From: an uncultured Eubacteriales bacterium
GTDB lineage: Bacteria; Bacillota; Clostridia; Oscillospirales; Acutalibacteraceae
Assembly: GCA_934436505.1 (NCBI GenBank)
Contig: CAKSAP010000002.1
Location: 248,001-312,000, forward strand
Length of the DNA stretch: 64,000 nucleotides
Direction of reading: 5' to 3'
The notes beneath the pieces are model-generated. The model did not search any database, was not told the origin of the DNA, and saw only the letters and a list, made by a program, of their open reading frames with translations. Of the stretch, positions 43,283 to 51,572 are shown in pieces. Numbering within the stretch: the stretch's first letter is position 1; the number at the start of each line of letters is the position of its first letter. The position numbers and the translations under genes were made by a program.

Positions 43283-44103
43283 ATGATTATCGCTCCTTCC
43301 TCTTTGTCGGCAAACTTATTCATAATAATCATACAAATAATTATCATAACCATAAGCACCAAAGAAAGCGAAGCGCCGAGATTATAGTTGTAAGCCGATT
43401 GGAACTGCATTTCAATCGAGTCTCCGACAAGCAGATACTTACCGCCGCCGAGCTTCTGACTGATATAGAACGTGCTGACCGACGGAACGAAAACCATAGT
43501 AATTCCCGAAATTACACCGGGGATGCTTAACGGGAATATTACTCTTTTTAGCACTCCGAAGGAGTTGCAGCCGAGGTCCTGCGCCGCCTCAACAAGACGG
43601 TAATCGAGCTTCGACATAATCGAATAAATCGGCAAAATCATATACGGCAGGAAGTTGTAAACCATACCGAGTATAACAGCACCGGGTGTGTTTATCATAT
43701 GAAGCGGACCTATGCCGATTTTAGAAAGCAGGGTGTTGATGATGCCCGTGTTCGCAAGAAGCGTTATCCAGGAATAGGTACGGATAAGGAAATTCATCCA
43801 CATAGGAAGCATAACAAGCATCATAATCGTACGCTGCTTCGACATACTTGAACGGGACATAATATATGCCAATGGATAAGCGAGTACAAGGCAAATAAGC
43901 GTAGCGACAAAGGCGTACCAAATCGAGCGTATAAAGGTTTGCGAATACGCACCGAGAGCCGTTATATTAGCCAAAGTCCAATCGCCGTTCCTGTCTGTAA
44001 AGGCATAGTAAACAACCATTATCATAGGTGCGATTATGAAAAGCACAGACCAAAGCAAATAAGGTGCATTGATAAGCGATTTAACAGCAGAGGATTGTTT
44101 CAT
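43279..44103 (-). CDS. potB: Spermidine/putrescine ABC permease PotB
   Basis: 274 residues, six membrane segments. PYLLWSVLFIIAPMIMVVYYAFTDRNG at the N-terminus, MLPMWMNFLIRTYSWI in the middle and the EAA loop EAAQDLGCNSFGVLKRVIFP. It overlaps potA by one base and potC by four. Confidence 0.93.
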   Translation of the reverse strand: MKQSSAVKSLINAPYLLWSVLFIIAPMIMVVYYAFTDRNGDWTLANITALGAYSQTFIRSIWYAFVATLICLVLAYPLAYIMSRSSMSKQRTIMMLVMLPMWMNFLIRTYSWITLLANTGIINTLLSKIGIGPLHMINTPGAVILGMVYNFLPYMILPIYSIMSKLDYRLVEAAQDLGCNSFGVLKRVIFPLSIPGVISGITMVFVPSVSTFYISQKLGGGKYLLVGDSIEMQFQSAYNYNLGASLSLVLMVMIIICMIIMNKFADKEEGAIII

Positions 44104-45236
44104 TATTCTTCTTCCTCCGTAACAGTCGGGTCGGAAAGCTCGTCGAACTCCTCACTGAACGAACTGTAATCGCCGTAAAGTCCAGAATATTCTGACTTTT
44201 TCATTATGTGCATTTCATCGGGCTTTATGGATATACCGATAGTGTCGCCGACCTCGCTTTTCTGCGTTGTCTGTATCATCCACTTAAAGCCGTCAATATC
44301 AACGATAATTTCATAGTGAACGCCCTTGAACGTAACCGAGGTAACCTTACCGCTGAGCATACCCTGACCCTCGGGAAGAACGTCAATATCCTCGGGTCTG
44401 ATAACAACGTCAACAGGCTCGTCCTTTTTGAAGCCCTTGTCAACGCATTGGAAGCGCATACCCGAAAATTCAACCGAAAAGTCCTCATGCATAACGCCGT
44501 CAAGGATATTACTCTCTCCTATAAAGTCGGCAACGAAAGCGTTTTTCGGCTCATTATATACATCAAGAGGCGTGCCAATGTGCTGAATTTCGCCGTTGTT
44601 CATAACAACGACGGTATCGGACATTGAAAGTGCTTCCTCTTGGTCGTGTGTAACATAAATAAAGGTTATGCCCAATTTCTGCTGAATGTTCTTTAACTCA
44701 ATTTGCATATCCTTGCGAAGCTTCAAGTCAAGCGCACCGAGCGGCTCGTCAAGAAGAACGACTCTCGGATCAACCGCCAAAGCTCTTGCTATGGCAACTC
44801 TCTGCTGCTGACCGCCCGAAAGGGAGTTGATATTTCTCGAGCCGAAGCCTTTAAGGTTAACAAGCTCAAGCATTTCATCAACCTTTTTATTGATGACCTT
44901 TTTGTCTTTAATCTTTTTGACCTTAAGACCGAATGCAATATTGTCGTGAACGTTCAAATGCGGAAATAACGCATAACGCTGAAAAATGGTGTTTACCTGC
45001 CTTTTATAAGCGGGAACACCATCGATATTTTTTCCTTCAAAAATGACGTTTCCTTTGTCAGGCTGTTGGAAGCCGGCTATTATTCGGAGTGTGGTAGTTT
45101 TACCGCAGCCGGACGGTCCCAATAGGGTAACAAATTCACCGTCGTGGATTTGAAGATTGATGTTATTAAGAATAGTTTGTTCGTCAAAGCTGACGCTGAT
45201 GTTTTGAAGGTCGATAATTACAGGATTGTTGTTCAA
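44103..45236 (-). CDS. potA: Spermidine/putrescine ABC ATPase PotA
   Basis: 377 residues; TTG start at 45236 after AAAGGGG. The ATPase that powers polyamine uptake. Walker A GPSGCGKTT (38-46), Q-loop, signature LSGGQQQRVAIARAL, Walker B VVLLDEPLGALD, then His of YVTHDQEEALS; the C-terminal third is the TOBE regulatory domain (DVVIRPEDIDVLPEG). The C-terminus ends with an acidic tail. First gene of the operon, promoter at 45311-45339 with a structured 68-base leader. Confidence 0.95.
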   Translation of the reverse strand: MNNNPVIIDLQNISVSFDEQTILNNINLQIHDGEFVTLLGPSGCGKTTTLRIIAGFQQPDKGNVIFEGKNIDGVPAYKRQVNTIFQRYALFPHLNVHDNIAFGLKVKKIKDKKVINKKVDEMLELVNLKGFGSRNINSLSGGQQQRVAIARALAVDPRVVLLDEPLGALDLKLRKDMQIELKNIQQKLGITFIYVTHDQEEALSMSDTVVVMNNGEIQHIGTPLDVYNEPKNAFVADFIGESNILDGVMHEDFSVEFSGMRFQCVDKGFKKDEPVDVVIRPEDIDVLPEGQGMLSGKVTSVTFKGVHYEIIVDIDGFKWMIQTTQKSEVGDTIGISIKPDEMHIMKKSEYSGLYGDYSSFSEEFDELSDPTVTEEEE

Positions 45237-45304
45237 TTATGCAGCCCCTTTCCAACCGATAGATATAGTTGGAGATGTGTTTCGGACACCTCCTAATTGG
45301 TATG
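45237..45304 (-). promoter_or_regulatory. Structured leader of potABCD
   Basis: On the minus strand, a hairpin with GGAG/CTCC ends and inner TGT/ACA pairs sequesters AGGAGGTG; a second hairpin CCAAC/GTTGG (45252-45256 with 45268-45272) precedes the real SD AAAGGGG. No known riboswitch is recognised. Confidence 0.4.
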
Positions 45305-45310
45305 AGATAA

Positions 45311-45339
45311 ATATTAGAGATAAAATCGAAAAATGTCAA
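45311..45339 (-). promoter_or_regulatory. Promoter of potABCD
   Basis: Minus strand consensus TTGACA, 17 bases, TAATAT. Confidence 0.75.
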
Positions 45340-45369
45340 TAGTTTTTGGATATTTTTTTACTTAAAATC

Positions 45370-45398
45370 TTGTCGAATTGTTTTGAATGTGATAAAGT
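45370..45398 (+). promoter_or_regulatory. Promoter of the histidine phosphatase gene
   Basis: TTGTCG, 17 bases, TAAAGT with TGTGA before it. Confidence 0.5.
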
Positions 45399-45431
45399 AT
45401 TTTTGATATGACTTTTTAAGGCGGCGATTAT

Positions 45432-46151
45432 ATGGAACTGTTTATTATAAGACACGGCGACCCCGATTACGCAAGGGATTCCTTAACCGAAAAGGGAGTG
45501 CGTGAGGCAAAGCTGCTCTCCGAACGTATGGAAAAGGAAAATATAGATTATTTTTATTGCTCTCCGCTTGGCAGAGCGCAGAAAACAGCGTCATATACTA
45601 TGGAAAAATATCCCGACAAGGAAATGCCGACGCTTGAATGGGCAAGGGAATTTCAGGGAACAATCGGCAAGGGCGTTTTCAAAAAGCAATGCTGGGACAG
45701 AAAGCCTGCCTATTGGACAAAAGTTGACGACTATTATTCATACGATAAATGGATGAAGGTCAAGCTTATGCGAAAAGGCGATGTTGAACGGCACTATAAA
45801 GCTGTGTGCGACGGTGTGGATGAGCTTTTGGAGAAGCACGGCTATAAAAAAGACGGCAGAATTTACAAGGTAACAAATTCAAATCACGATAAGATAGCAA
45901 TTTTCTGCCATTTCGGAGTTGAGAGCGTTATACTTTCAAGAATTTTCAGCGTTTCGCCTATGATTATGTGGCATAATTTCGTTGCCTTACCCACTTCCGT
46001 TACAAGGCTTGTAACGCAGGAGAGGGAAAAGGGGAAGGCGATTTTCACTTGCGTTCAGTACGGAGATTTGAGCCATCTTTATAAAGGAAACGAAGAGCCG
46101 TCCTTCCAGGCAAGATGGTGCGAGTGCTTCGAGGACGATACAAGGCATTAA
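45432..46151 (+). CDS. Histidine phosphatase family protein
   Basis: 239 residues. The phosphoglycerate-mutase-like fold starts with LFIIRHGDPDYARDSLTEKG, where RHG carries the catalytic His; SPLGRAQKTA contains the second Arg of the pocket; the later active-site His is in AIFCHFGVE. The segment EFQGTIGKGVFKKQCWDRKPAYW and the C-terminal extension are unlike broad-spectrum alkaline members. It may act on a phosphorylated metabolite. Single gene with its own promoter and terminator. Confidence 0.85.
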   Translation: MELFIIRHGDPDYARDSLTEKGVREAKLLSERMEKENIDYFYCSPLGRAQKTASYTMEKYPDKEMPTLEWAREFQGTIGKGVFKKQCWDRKPAYWTKVDDYYSYDKWMKVKLMRKGDVERHYKAVCDGVDELLEKHGYKKDGRIYKVTNSNHDKIAIFCHFGVESVILSRIFSVSPMIMWHNFVALPTSVTRLVTQEREKGKAIFTCVQYGDLSHLYKGNEEPSFQARWCECFEDDTRH

Positions 46152-46163
46152 ATTTCATATAAC

Positions 46164-46190
46164 AAAAGAGCTTGAATTTCAAGCTCTTTT
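46164..46190 (+). terminator. Bidirectional terminator, phosphatase gene / GH28 gene
   Basis: Stem AAAAGAGCTTG/CAAGCTCTTTT with a 5-base loop, flanked by T on both strands; 13 bases after the phosphatase stop and 8 after the GH28 stop. Confidence 0.85.
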
Positions 46191-46197
46191 TTCTTGC

Positions 46198-47682
46198 CTA
46201 TTTTTCAATGTAAATCTCCTGAAGCGTTGAACATTCTCTTGGAACGGTTTTTAATCCTTTGTAATCAATATTTTCCGCATATCTGATAAACAAGGAATAA
46301 CAGGGCAAATCCCAATATTCGCTTTCTTCGTGGGAATTGAAATAGTAATGCGATACCCTTGAAATTTCGGGATAACCGTCCATTGAAATTTCACTCGGCT
46401 TTTCACGAACGGTAAGCATTTCTTTTGTGTTTCTGTAAACGGATTTTACATTTTCAAGCTTGACGTTTTTAACCTTATATATTTCGTCTCCGACCTTACA
46501 GCCTGTTATAGCCGACGGAAGCTCCGTGTTTACGGCATTTACATTTGAAATTGAGATGTTTTTGATGCCTCCGACCTTTTTATTGTCATATTTAAGTCTG
46601 TTCCCGAGCCAAATAAGAAGCGGAGAGCTTATGCCGTACATTTCAATATCGCTTATTTCAACGCCGTCGATATTTGCGCCGTCAGCCGACTCGATTGCAA
46701 TTCCCGAATATCCGCCCGTAATTCCGTCAGGGAGGAAAAATTCACAGCCTTGCATTTTAACATTTTCCACATCACAAGGCGACTCTGTTCCTATTTTTAA
46801 CCAATTTGCAAAGGTGGTCATAACGCAATTACTGATTTTAACATTGCTGATTTTATTGTAAATCGGCTTTAATACGATAGCGTCATCGCCCGTAGCAATA
46901 AAGCAGTTTTCTATTACGCAGCCGTCGCCGCCGCACAAATCAATTCCGTCCGTGTTTGCGACACGCATATCATTGTCAATAACAGTGTTTTTTATCATAA
47001 CGTTGTCGCAGCTTTCAAAGACAAGAGTCCAACTTGCCGACTCGTCCAAAATCACGCTGTCAACGACAATATTTTTGCAGTTTTTGAATTTCAAAACGCT
47101 GTATCTGTTTTTAGTTTTTGAAAAGCGTATGCGCTTGCGTGCTTCGATAATTCTTGTGTATAAATTAAATTCGCAGAGGGCAAAAAGCGGCTCTGTGGTT
47201 TCAGGCTCATTCGTATAGCTTCTGCCGCTTCCGCTGATTTTTCCGCCGCCCGTTACGGTTATGTTTTCGCAATTTTCAGCATATATCACACCGCCGAAAA
47301 GGGGAGAAGTGCTTTTTTCGTTTTCCTCAAAGCTCATTGAAATAAGCCTTGCATTTTCGGGAATAAACAGCGTCATATCGCTTTTTAGAGTAACTGTCGA
47401 AATTTTATATTCTCCGCTCGGAATATAAACCGTTCCGCCGATTTTCAATGAGCTTATGCACTCATTTATTATCTCTGCGTTTTCTTCGGGCGAAAAATCC
47501 TCTGAAATGCTCGGGATAACGCAGTCTGTCGGTGCGGTCATTTTTTTAATGTACTTTTCATACGGTATGTTTACAATTCTTGTGGCATTTTCGTTTGCGT
47601 GATATTTTGTCGGAGCTTTTCCGAGCGTTTTTGTGCTTTTTAATTCCATTTTAACAGGTGTATAAGCTTGTGAAATTTCCAT
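46198..47682 (-). CDS. GH28-type polygalacturonase-like enzyme
   Basis: 494 residues; ATG 47682, SD AGGAGA. A right-handed beta-helix: repeated beta strands from about 80 to 460. The GH28 catalytic Asp residues are present, Asp245 in NTDGID and Asp266-Asp267 in TGDDAI. The usual GHG motif is replaced: the segment after them reads TTFANWLKIGTES. So the substrate is probably not plain polygalacturonan, and a modified pectic or host sugar is possible. No signal peptide is seen. It lies in the operon with the GH2 enzyme upstream, 48 bases after its stop, with a hairpin (47693-47726) between them. Confidence 0.8.
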   Translation of the reverse strand: MEISQAYTPVKMELKSTKTLGKAPTKYHANENATRIVNIPYEKYIKKMTAPTDCVIPSISEDFSPEENAEIINECISSLKIGGTVYIPSGEYKISTVTLKSDMTLFIPENARLISMSFEENEKSTSPLFGGVIYAENCENITVTGGGKISGSGRSYTNEPETTEPLFALCEFNLYTRIIEARKRIRFSKTKNRYSVLKFKNCKNIVVDSVILDESASWTLVFESCDNVMIKNTVIDNDMRVANTDGIDLCGGDGCVIENCFIATGDDAIVLKPIYNKISNVKISNCVMTTFANWLKIGTESPCDVENVKMQGCEFFLPDGITGGYSGIAIESADGANIDGVEISDIEMYGISSPLLIWLGNRLKYDNKKVGGIKNISISNVNAVNTELPSAITGCKVGDEIYKVKNVKLENVKSVYRNTKEMLTVREKPSEISMDGYPEISRVSHYYFNSHEESEYWDLPCYSLFIRYAENIDYKGLKTVPRECSTLQEIYIEK

Positions 47683-47692
47683 AAGTTCTCCT

Positions 47693-47726
47693 AAAATAAG
47701 GGAAGAGCGTGCAACTCTTCCCTTAT
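47693..47726 (-). terminator. Hairpin between the GH2 and GH28 genes
   Basis: Perfect 12-bp stem ATAAGGGAAGAG/CTCTTCCCTTAT, then TTTT on the minus strand, directly before the GH28 SD AGGAG. Probably a partial terminator that lowers GH28 output. Confidence 0.6.
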
Positions 47727-47730
47727 GTAA

Positions 47731-50700
47731 TCAGACAATCGGTTTGATTGTGAATTTGAACTTGATTTCGTAATCGAAAACAAATCTGTATTTTTCGAGA
47801 GTGTCGGGGCCGCAGCTGTTTGTACCTGCGCCTCTGTGGAAGCCGTCGATTGAAACAAAGGTCGTGCTCTCGTCCTTCAAATCCTCTCTGTGCTGTGCCT
47901 TAACGAGAGAAGCCTGAGTGTAATTGTGAACACTGAAGCTGAATTTCGGATGAGCGACAAATTCAATGCCTTTTCCGTCCTTGTTAGTGATTTTAAGGTA
48001 TTTTGTGCCGCCGTGATTGCCGTTGTCCTGCGGTAAAATGTACGGCTCGTGCATTTCTTCGACCGTTGACTTATAAACACCGATAAGAGCGTGACGGTTA
48101 ATATCGCAGAGATTTTCCTTTTCTCCTCTGCCGTAATATTCAACATATTTAAGCTCGGGCGGAAGCTCAAGGGTAATGCCGAATCTCGGAATATCCTTAT
48201 CGGAGAACGGCTCTCTTGCAAGATTTGTCAAAACGGATATTGCACCGTCCGCAAAAATTGTGTATCTGATGTCGCTCCTGTAAAGCTTTTTCTTGCCGGA
48301 AGCAATCATATATTTCACAAGCACTACAACCGAGTCATCCTCACTCTCAAAGGAGAGCGACATAAAGTTAGGCTTAGCGTTTGAAAGCTTCTTGACACTC
48401 CATTTCGGAGACGGACCGTGTGAATCGTTGTCAATCGGAGCACGGTAAATGTTCGGCAATAAGCCCTTAATTCCGCCTGCGGGCATTGAATTCATAAGCT
48501 CTGTGCCGTCACAGGTGTAGCTTGCAAGCTCGCCTGTTTTCTTATTAAACACAACCTTGCCGTTTTCAAAGGAAATGCCTACGCTGTCAGCGGTTTCCAT
48601 AACGGTAAGCTTCTTAGCTTCGGGAAGCTTGCACTCTTTTTCAACGTCCTGAAGAATAAATTGCTCTTTTGCAATTTCAAAGCCTGCTTCGTCGGTGTAT
48701 GTAATGTTGAGCTGATAATCGTCGTTTGTGTTCGGTCTTGAATATGGGATTTTAACAATTTCAAAGCTTGTCGGAAGAACATCGTGCACAAGTGTTCCGC
48801 TTTCCGCTTCGACGCCGTTTTTCATAAGTGCCCAATTGATTGTAATATATCCCGAGCTTTTGAATGAATTTGTGTTCCAAAGCTTAAATCTGTTCGGAGA
48901 AATCATTTCAAGCCTTAACGGACGGTAAACCGTTTTCATTTCATATGCGCCCGTGTGCGGAGTTCTGTCGGGATACATAAGACCGTCAACGCAGAAGTTG
49001 TTGTCGTGCATCTTCTCGCCGTGGTCGCCGCCGTAGGTGTATTCATAAGCGTATTTGTTCTTAGGATCGGACAAATCGTGCCATACGGCGTGGTCTGCCC
49101 ACTCCCAAATGCAACCGCCCATAAGGTTGTTGTATTTGTAGAAAATTTCCCAGTAATCCTCAAGACAGCCGGGACCTACACCCATTGCGTGGCAGTATTC
49201 GCAAAGGAACAGGGGCTTTCCGATATACTTGTTGCCTCTTTCCTTTTTACCTGTTTTTTCGCAATTTTGCGAGCTTGTGTACATCTCGGATATAACATCA
49301 TAGCCAACTCGCTTTGTTCTGATAGCACCCTCATAGTGAACGGGAATTTCGGGGCACATACCGTTTAAGAACATATAGCAAATATCCTGACACTTATAGC
49401 CGCCCGATTCGTTTCCGAGGGACCACATTGTAATTGACGGATGGTTTCTGTCCCTGTAATACATACGGCAAACCCTGTCCATATACCTGTTTGCCCATTT
49501 AACATTATTACTTATAAGATTAGGCTTGTATAAGTGGTTGGGACCTATGCTTCCCGTGCCGTGAGTTTCAATATCAGCCTCGTCAACAATATAAAAGCCC
49601 ATAATATCAGCAAGGGTCAAAAGCATCGGGTCGGGCGGATAGTGCGAGGTTCTGATTGCGTTGACGTTAAACTCCTTCATAAGAGTAAGGTCGAGCTTAA
49701 TATCGTCGGCGGACATAACATATCCGTTCTTTTCGTTCGTATCGTGGTGGTTTACACCCTTGAACTTAATAGCCTTTTTATTGAATTTGAAAATATCGGC
49801 AATTATTTCAACAGACTTAAAGCCAGTATAGTTTCTTATAATGCTGACAGTCTTGTTATCCCTTTTAAGAGTGATATACATTTCGTATATGTAGGGGATT
49901 TCGGCACTCCATTCATTAACGCTCAAGCTTGAAAAATCAAAGCAAACGTGGTGCTCGGCAGGCTTTTCCTCCGATAAAATGCACTTGTCTTTATCGTAAA
50001 GCTCAAGCTTTACCGTGCAGTTATCCAATTCGCCGTGCAAATCAACGCAGGTGTCGAGGTCATAGTTAGCACCGCCGACATTTTTTGTTTTAATCTCGTA
50101 ATCGTTTATATAACAGCCGTCGTATTCATAAAGCAATACATCACGGAAAATGCCGTTTTCTCTGAACATATCCTGACATTCAAGGTATGTTCCCGTTGAC
50201 CATCTGCGAACAACCGCAACAAGCTCGTTTTCGCCGTTTACAAGGAATTCCGAAATATCAAATTCGGCAGAGTTGTGCGAGCCCTCGCTGTATCCGACAA
50301 ATTCGCCGTTTATATACAAGTCAAGGCACGAAGCAACACCGAGAAAAGAAATTATATGTATCTTTTCTGCATCCTTAATATTAAATTTCTTTCTGTACAC
50401 GCCTGTCGCAAAATCATCGGGAAGCTCGGGCGGATAGAGAGAAAACTCATATCTTGTATTGAGATATACAGGCGGACGGTATCCCGTTCTCTGCCAGGTT
50501 GAGGGAACTTGAATTTTGTCAAACTGAACTCTGTCCGGCTCAAAGTGAGTGGGCATAACGCTCATTTTATCATAATATTTGAAATCCCATTCGCCCGAAA
50601 GCACGGTTACTATATCGCTTTGGTATCTTTCGGTAAGGCAATCAGTAGCCTTTAATTTTTTGAGCGAACGGAACGGAATCGCATACGCTCTCGGTCTTAA

Positions 50701-50760
50701 TTTGTTGATTTCGAAAACGTCGAAATCTCTGTAATTGTTATTTTTAATTGAATATTCCAT
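47731..50760 (-). CDS. LacZ-type beta-galactosidase (GH2)
   Basis: 1009 residues, full length for long LacZ-type enzymes. It hydrolyses terminal beta-galactosides. N-terminal jelly roll (NSAEFDISEFLVNGENELVAVV), Ig-like domain, TIM barrel with RTSHYPPDP, the acid/base Glu near residue 451 in MWSLGNESGG and the nucleophile Glu near 521 in LFLCEYCHAMGVGPG, then IWEWADHAVWH and the C-terminal small-chain domain. No signal peptide. The promoter at 50792-50820 lies in the 153-base divergent region shared with the Crp/Fnr gene. With GH28 and GH95 it points to use of pectin side chains or host glycans. Confidence 0.95.
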   Translation of the reverse strand: MEYSIKNNNYRDFDVFEINKLRPRAYAIPFRSLKKLKATDCLTERYQSDIVTVLSGEWDFKYYDKMSVMPTHFEPDRVQFDKIQVPSTWQRTGYRPPVYLNTRYEFSLYPPELPDDFATGVYRKKFNIKDAEKIHIISFLGVASCLDLYINGEFVGYSEGSHNSAEFDISEFLVNGENELVAVVRRWSTGTYLECQDMFRENGIFRDVLLYEYDGCYINDYEIKTKNVGGANYDLDTCVDLHGELDNCTVKLELYDKDKCILSEEKPAEHHVCFDFSSLSVNEWSAEIPYIYEMYITLKRDNKTVSIIRNYTGFKSVEIIADIFKFNKKAIKFKGVNHHDTNEKNGYVMSADDIKLDLTLMKEFNVNAIRTSHYPPDPMLLTLADIMGFYIVDEADIETHGTGSIGPNHLYKPNLISNNVKWANRYMDRVCRMYYRDRNHPSITMWSLGNESGGYKCQDICYMFLNGMCPEIPVHYEGAIRTKRVGYDVISEMYTSSQNCEKTGKKERGNKYIGKPLFLCEYCHAMGVGPGCLEDYWEIFYKYNNLMGGCIWEWADHAVWHDLSDPKNKYAYEYTYGGDHGEKMHDNNFCVDGLMYPDRTPHTGAYEMKTVYRPLRLEMISPNRFKLWNTNSFKSSGYITINWALMKNGVEAESGTLVHDVLPTSFEIVKIPYSRPNTNDDYQLNITYTDEAGFEIAKEQFILQDVEKECKLPEAKKLTVMETADSVGISFENGKVVFNKKTGELASYTCDGTELMNSMPAGGIKGLLPNIYRAPIDNDSHGPSPKWSVKKLSNAKPNFMSLSFESEDDSVVVLVKYMIASGKKKLYRSDIRYTIFADGAISVLTNLAREPFSDKDIPRFGITLELPPELKYVEYYGRGEKENLCDINRHALIGVYKSTVEEMHEPYILPQDNGNHGGTKYLKITNKDGKGIEFVAHPKFSFSVHNYTQASLVKAQHREDLKDESTTFVSIDGFHRGAGTNSCGPDTLEKYRFVFDYEIKFKFTIKPIV

Positions 50761-50791
50761 GAGATAATCCTCCTGATATACTGCTTATTTA

Positions 50792-50820
50792 ATCTTAACA
50801 TATATTATCGGGCATTACAA
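50792..50820 (-). promoter_or_regulatory. Promoter of GH2-GH28
   Basis: Minus strand TTGTAA, 17 bases, TAAGAT with TGT before the -10. SD AGGAGG follows 5 bases before the region of the ATG. Confidence 0.6.
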
Positions 50821-50850
50821 TCAAAAATTTAGTGAAAATTATTATTTTTA

Positions 50851-50879
50851 TTGACATAAGGCTATACGGCTGTTAAAAT
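50851..50879 (+). promoter_or_regulatory. Promoter of the Crp/Fnr-ABC unit
   Basis: Consensus TTGACA, 17 bases, TAAAAT. Confidence 0.75.
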
Positions 50880-50880
50880 A

Positions 50881-50902
50881 AAGTGTATCAAATGAGACAC
50901 TT
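50881..50902 (+). promoter_or_regulatory. 22-bp palindrome, candidate Crp/Fnr operator
   Basis: AAGTGTATCA joined to AATGAGACACTT reads AAGTGT-x-TC-4-GA-x-ACACTT; only the two x positions fail to pair. It covers the expected transcription start (about 50886), where a bound repressor would block the gene. Confidence 0.55.
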
Positions 50903-50913
50903 TTGGAGGGCGT

Positions 50914-51549
50914 ATGATAAAAAAATCGGTTGTCGGCAGAGTTGACGCTTTATTAAAAACGGACCTGTTTTCCTCGGTCGGTAGAGAAAAGCTTGTTCCG
51001 ATTTGTGAGAATTACTGTCAAAACAAGACGTTTCAAAAGGGTAAAACGGTTTTTTCAAAGAACACGAGTGAAAAGTGCATAGGAATAATTGCAGACGGAA
51101 CGGCAAGCGTGAAAAAAGAGCGTGTTGTTATAAATCATTTGAAGGCAGGCGATATTTTCGGTGCCGTTACGCTTTATAACGATTGCGATAGGTTTGTAAA
51201 CGACATTGTCGCACAGACGGAATGTACCGTGATTTTCATTTCAAAGGACGGGATTGACAGCTTGCTTTCAAGAAGCCCCGAGTTTGCGAAGAAATATATC
51301 AAGTATCTGTCTCAAAGAGTTTATTTCCTCAATGAAAAAATCGAGGAATACACCGCACCGAGTGCTCGTGATAAGCTGCTTGCATATTTTAAGAAAAATG
51401 CTGTTGACGGAAGCTTTGTTTTGAATGAAAAAATGACCGAGCTTTCAAAGCAGCTTAATATAAGCAGGGCAAGTCTTTACCGTGCCATAGATGAGCTTTA
51501 CGACAGCAAAAAGATTGAAAAGGACGGAAATATAATCCGTTTATTATAA
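50914..51549 (+). CDS. Crp/Fnr family transcription regulator
   Basis: 211 residues; SD GGAGGG, ATG 50914. An N-terminal cyclic-nucleotide-binding-like beta barrel (about 15-120, with KGKTVFSKNTSEKCIGIIADG and GDIFGAVTLYND), a long dimer helix, and a C-terminal HTH with MTELSKQLNISRASLYRAIDEL. The phosphate-binding Arg-x-Ser of true CRP is not seen in the cassette and there is no Cys cluster typical of FNR, so the effector is unknown. Likely it controls itself, the ABC genes downstream and perhaps the divergent GH2 operon. Confidence 0.9.
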   Translation: MIKKSVVGRVDALLKTDLFSSVGREKLVPICENYCQNKTFQKGKTVFSKNTSEKCIGIIADGTASVKKERVVINHLKAGDIFGAVTLYNDCDRFVNDIVAQTECTVIFISKDGIDSLLSRSPEFAKKYIKYLSQRVYFLNEKIEEYTAPSARDKLLAYFKKNAVDGSFVLNEKMTELSKQLNISRASLYRAIDELYDSKKIEKDGNIIRLL

Positions 51550-51572
51550 ATTGAATTCAGGAGGTAATCATT

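Noticed and set aside
45239..45295. Possible 18-codon GTG leader peptide before potA ending at the potA start
   Set aside because: Its GTG is part of the AGGAGGTG sequence itself, so there is no spacing for ribosome binding, and the codons are not enriched for a regulatory amino acid.
46952..47218. 88-codon plus-strand frame inside the GH28 gene
   Set aside because: Antisense to beta-helix repeats and without SD.
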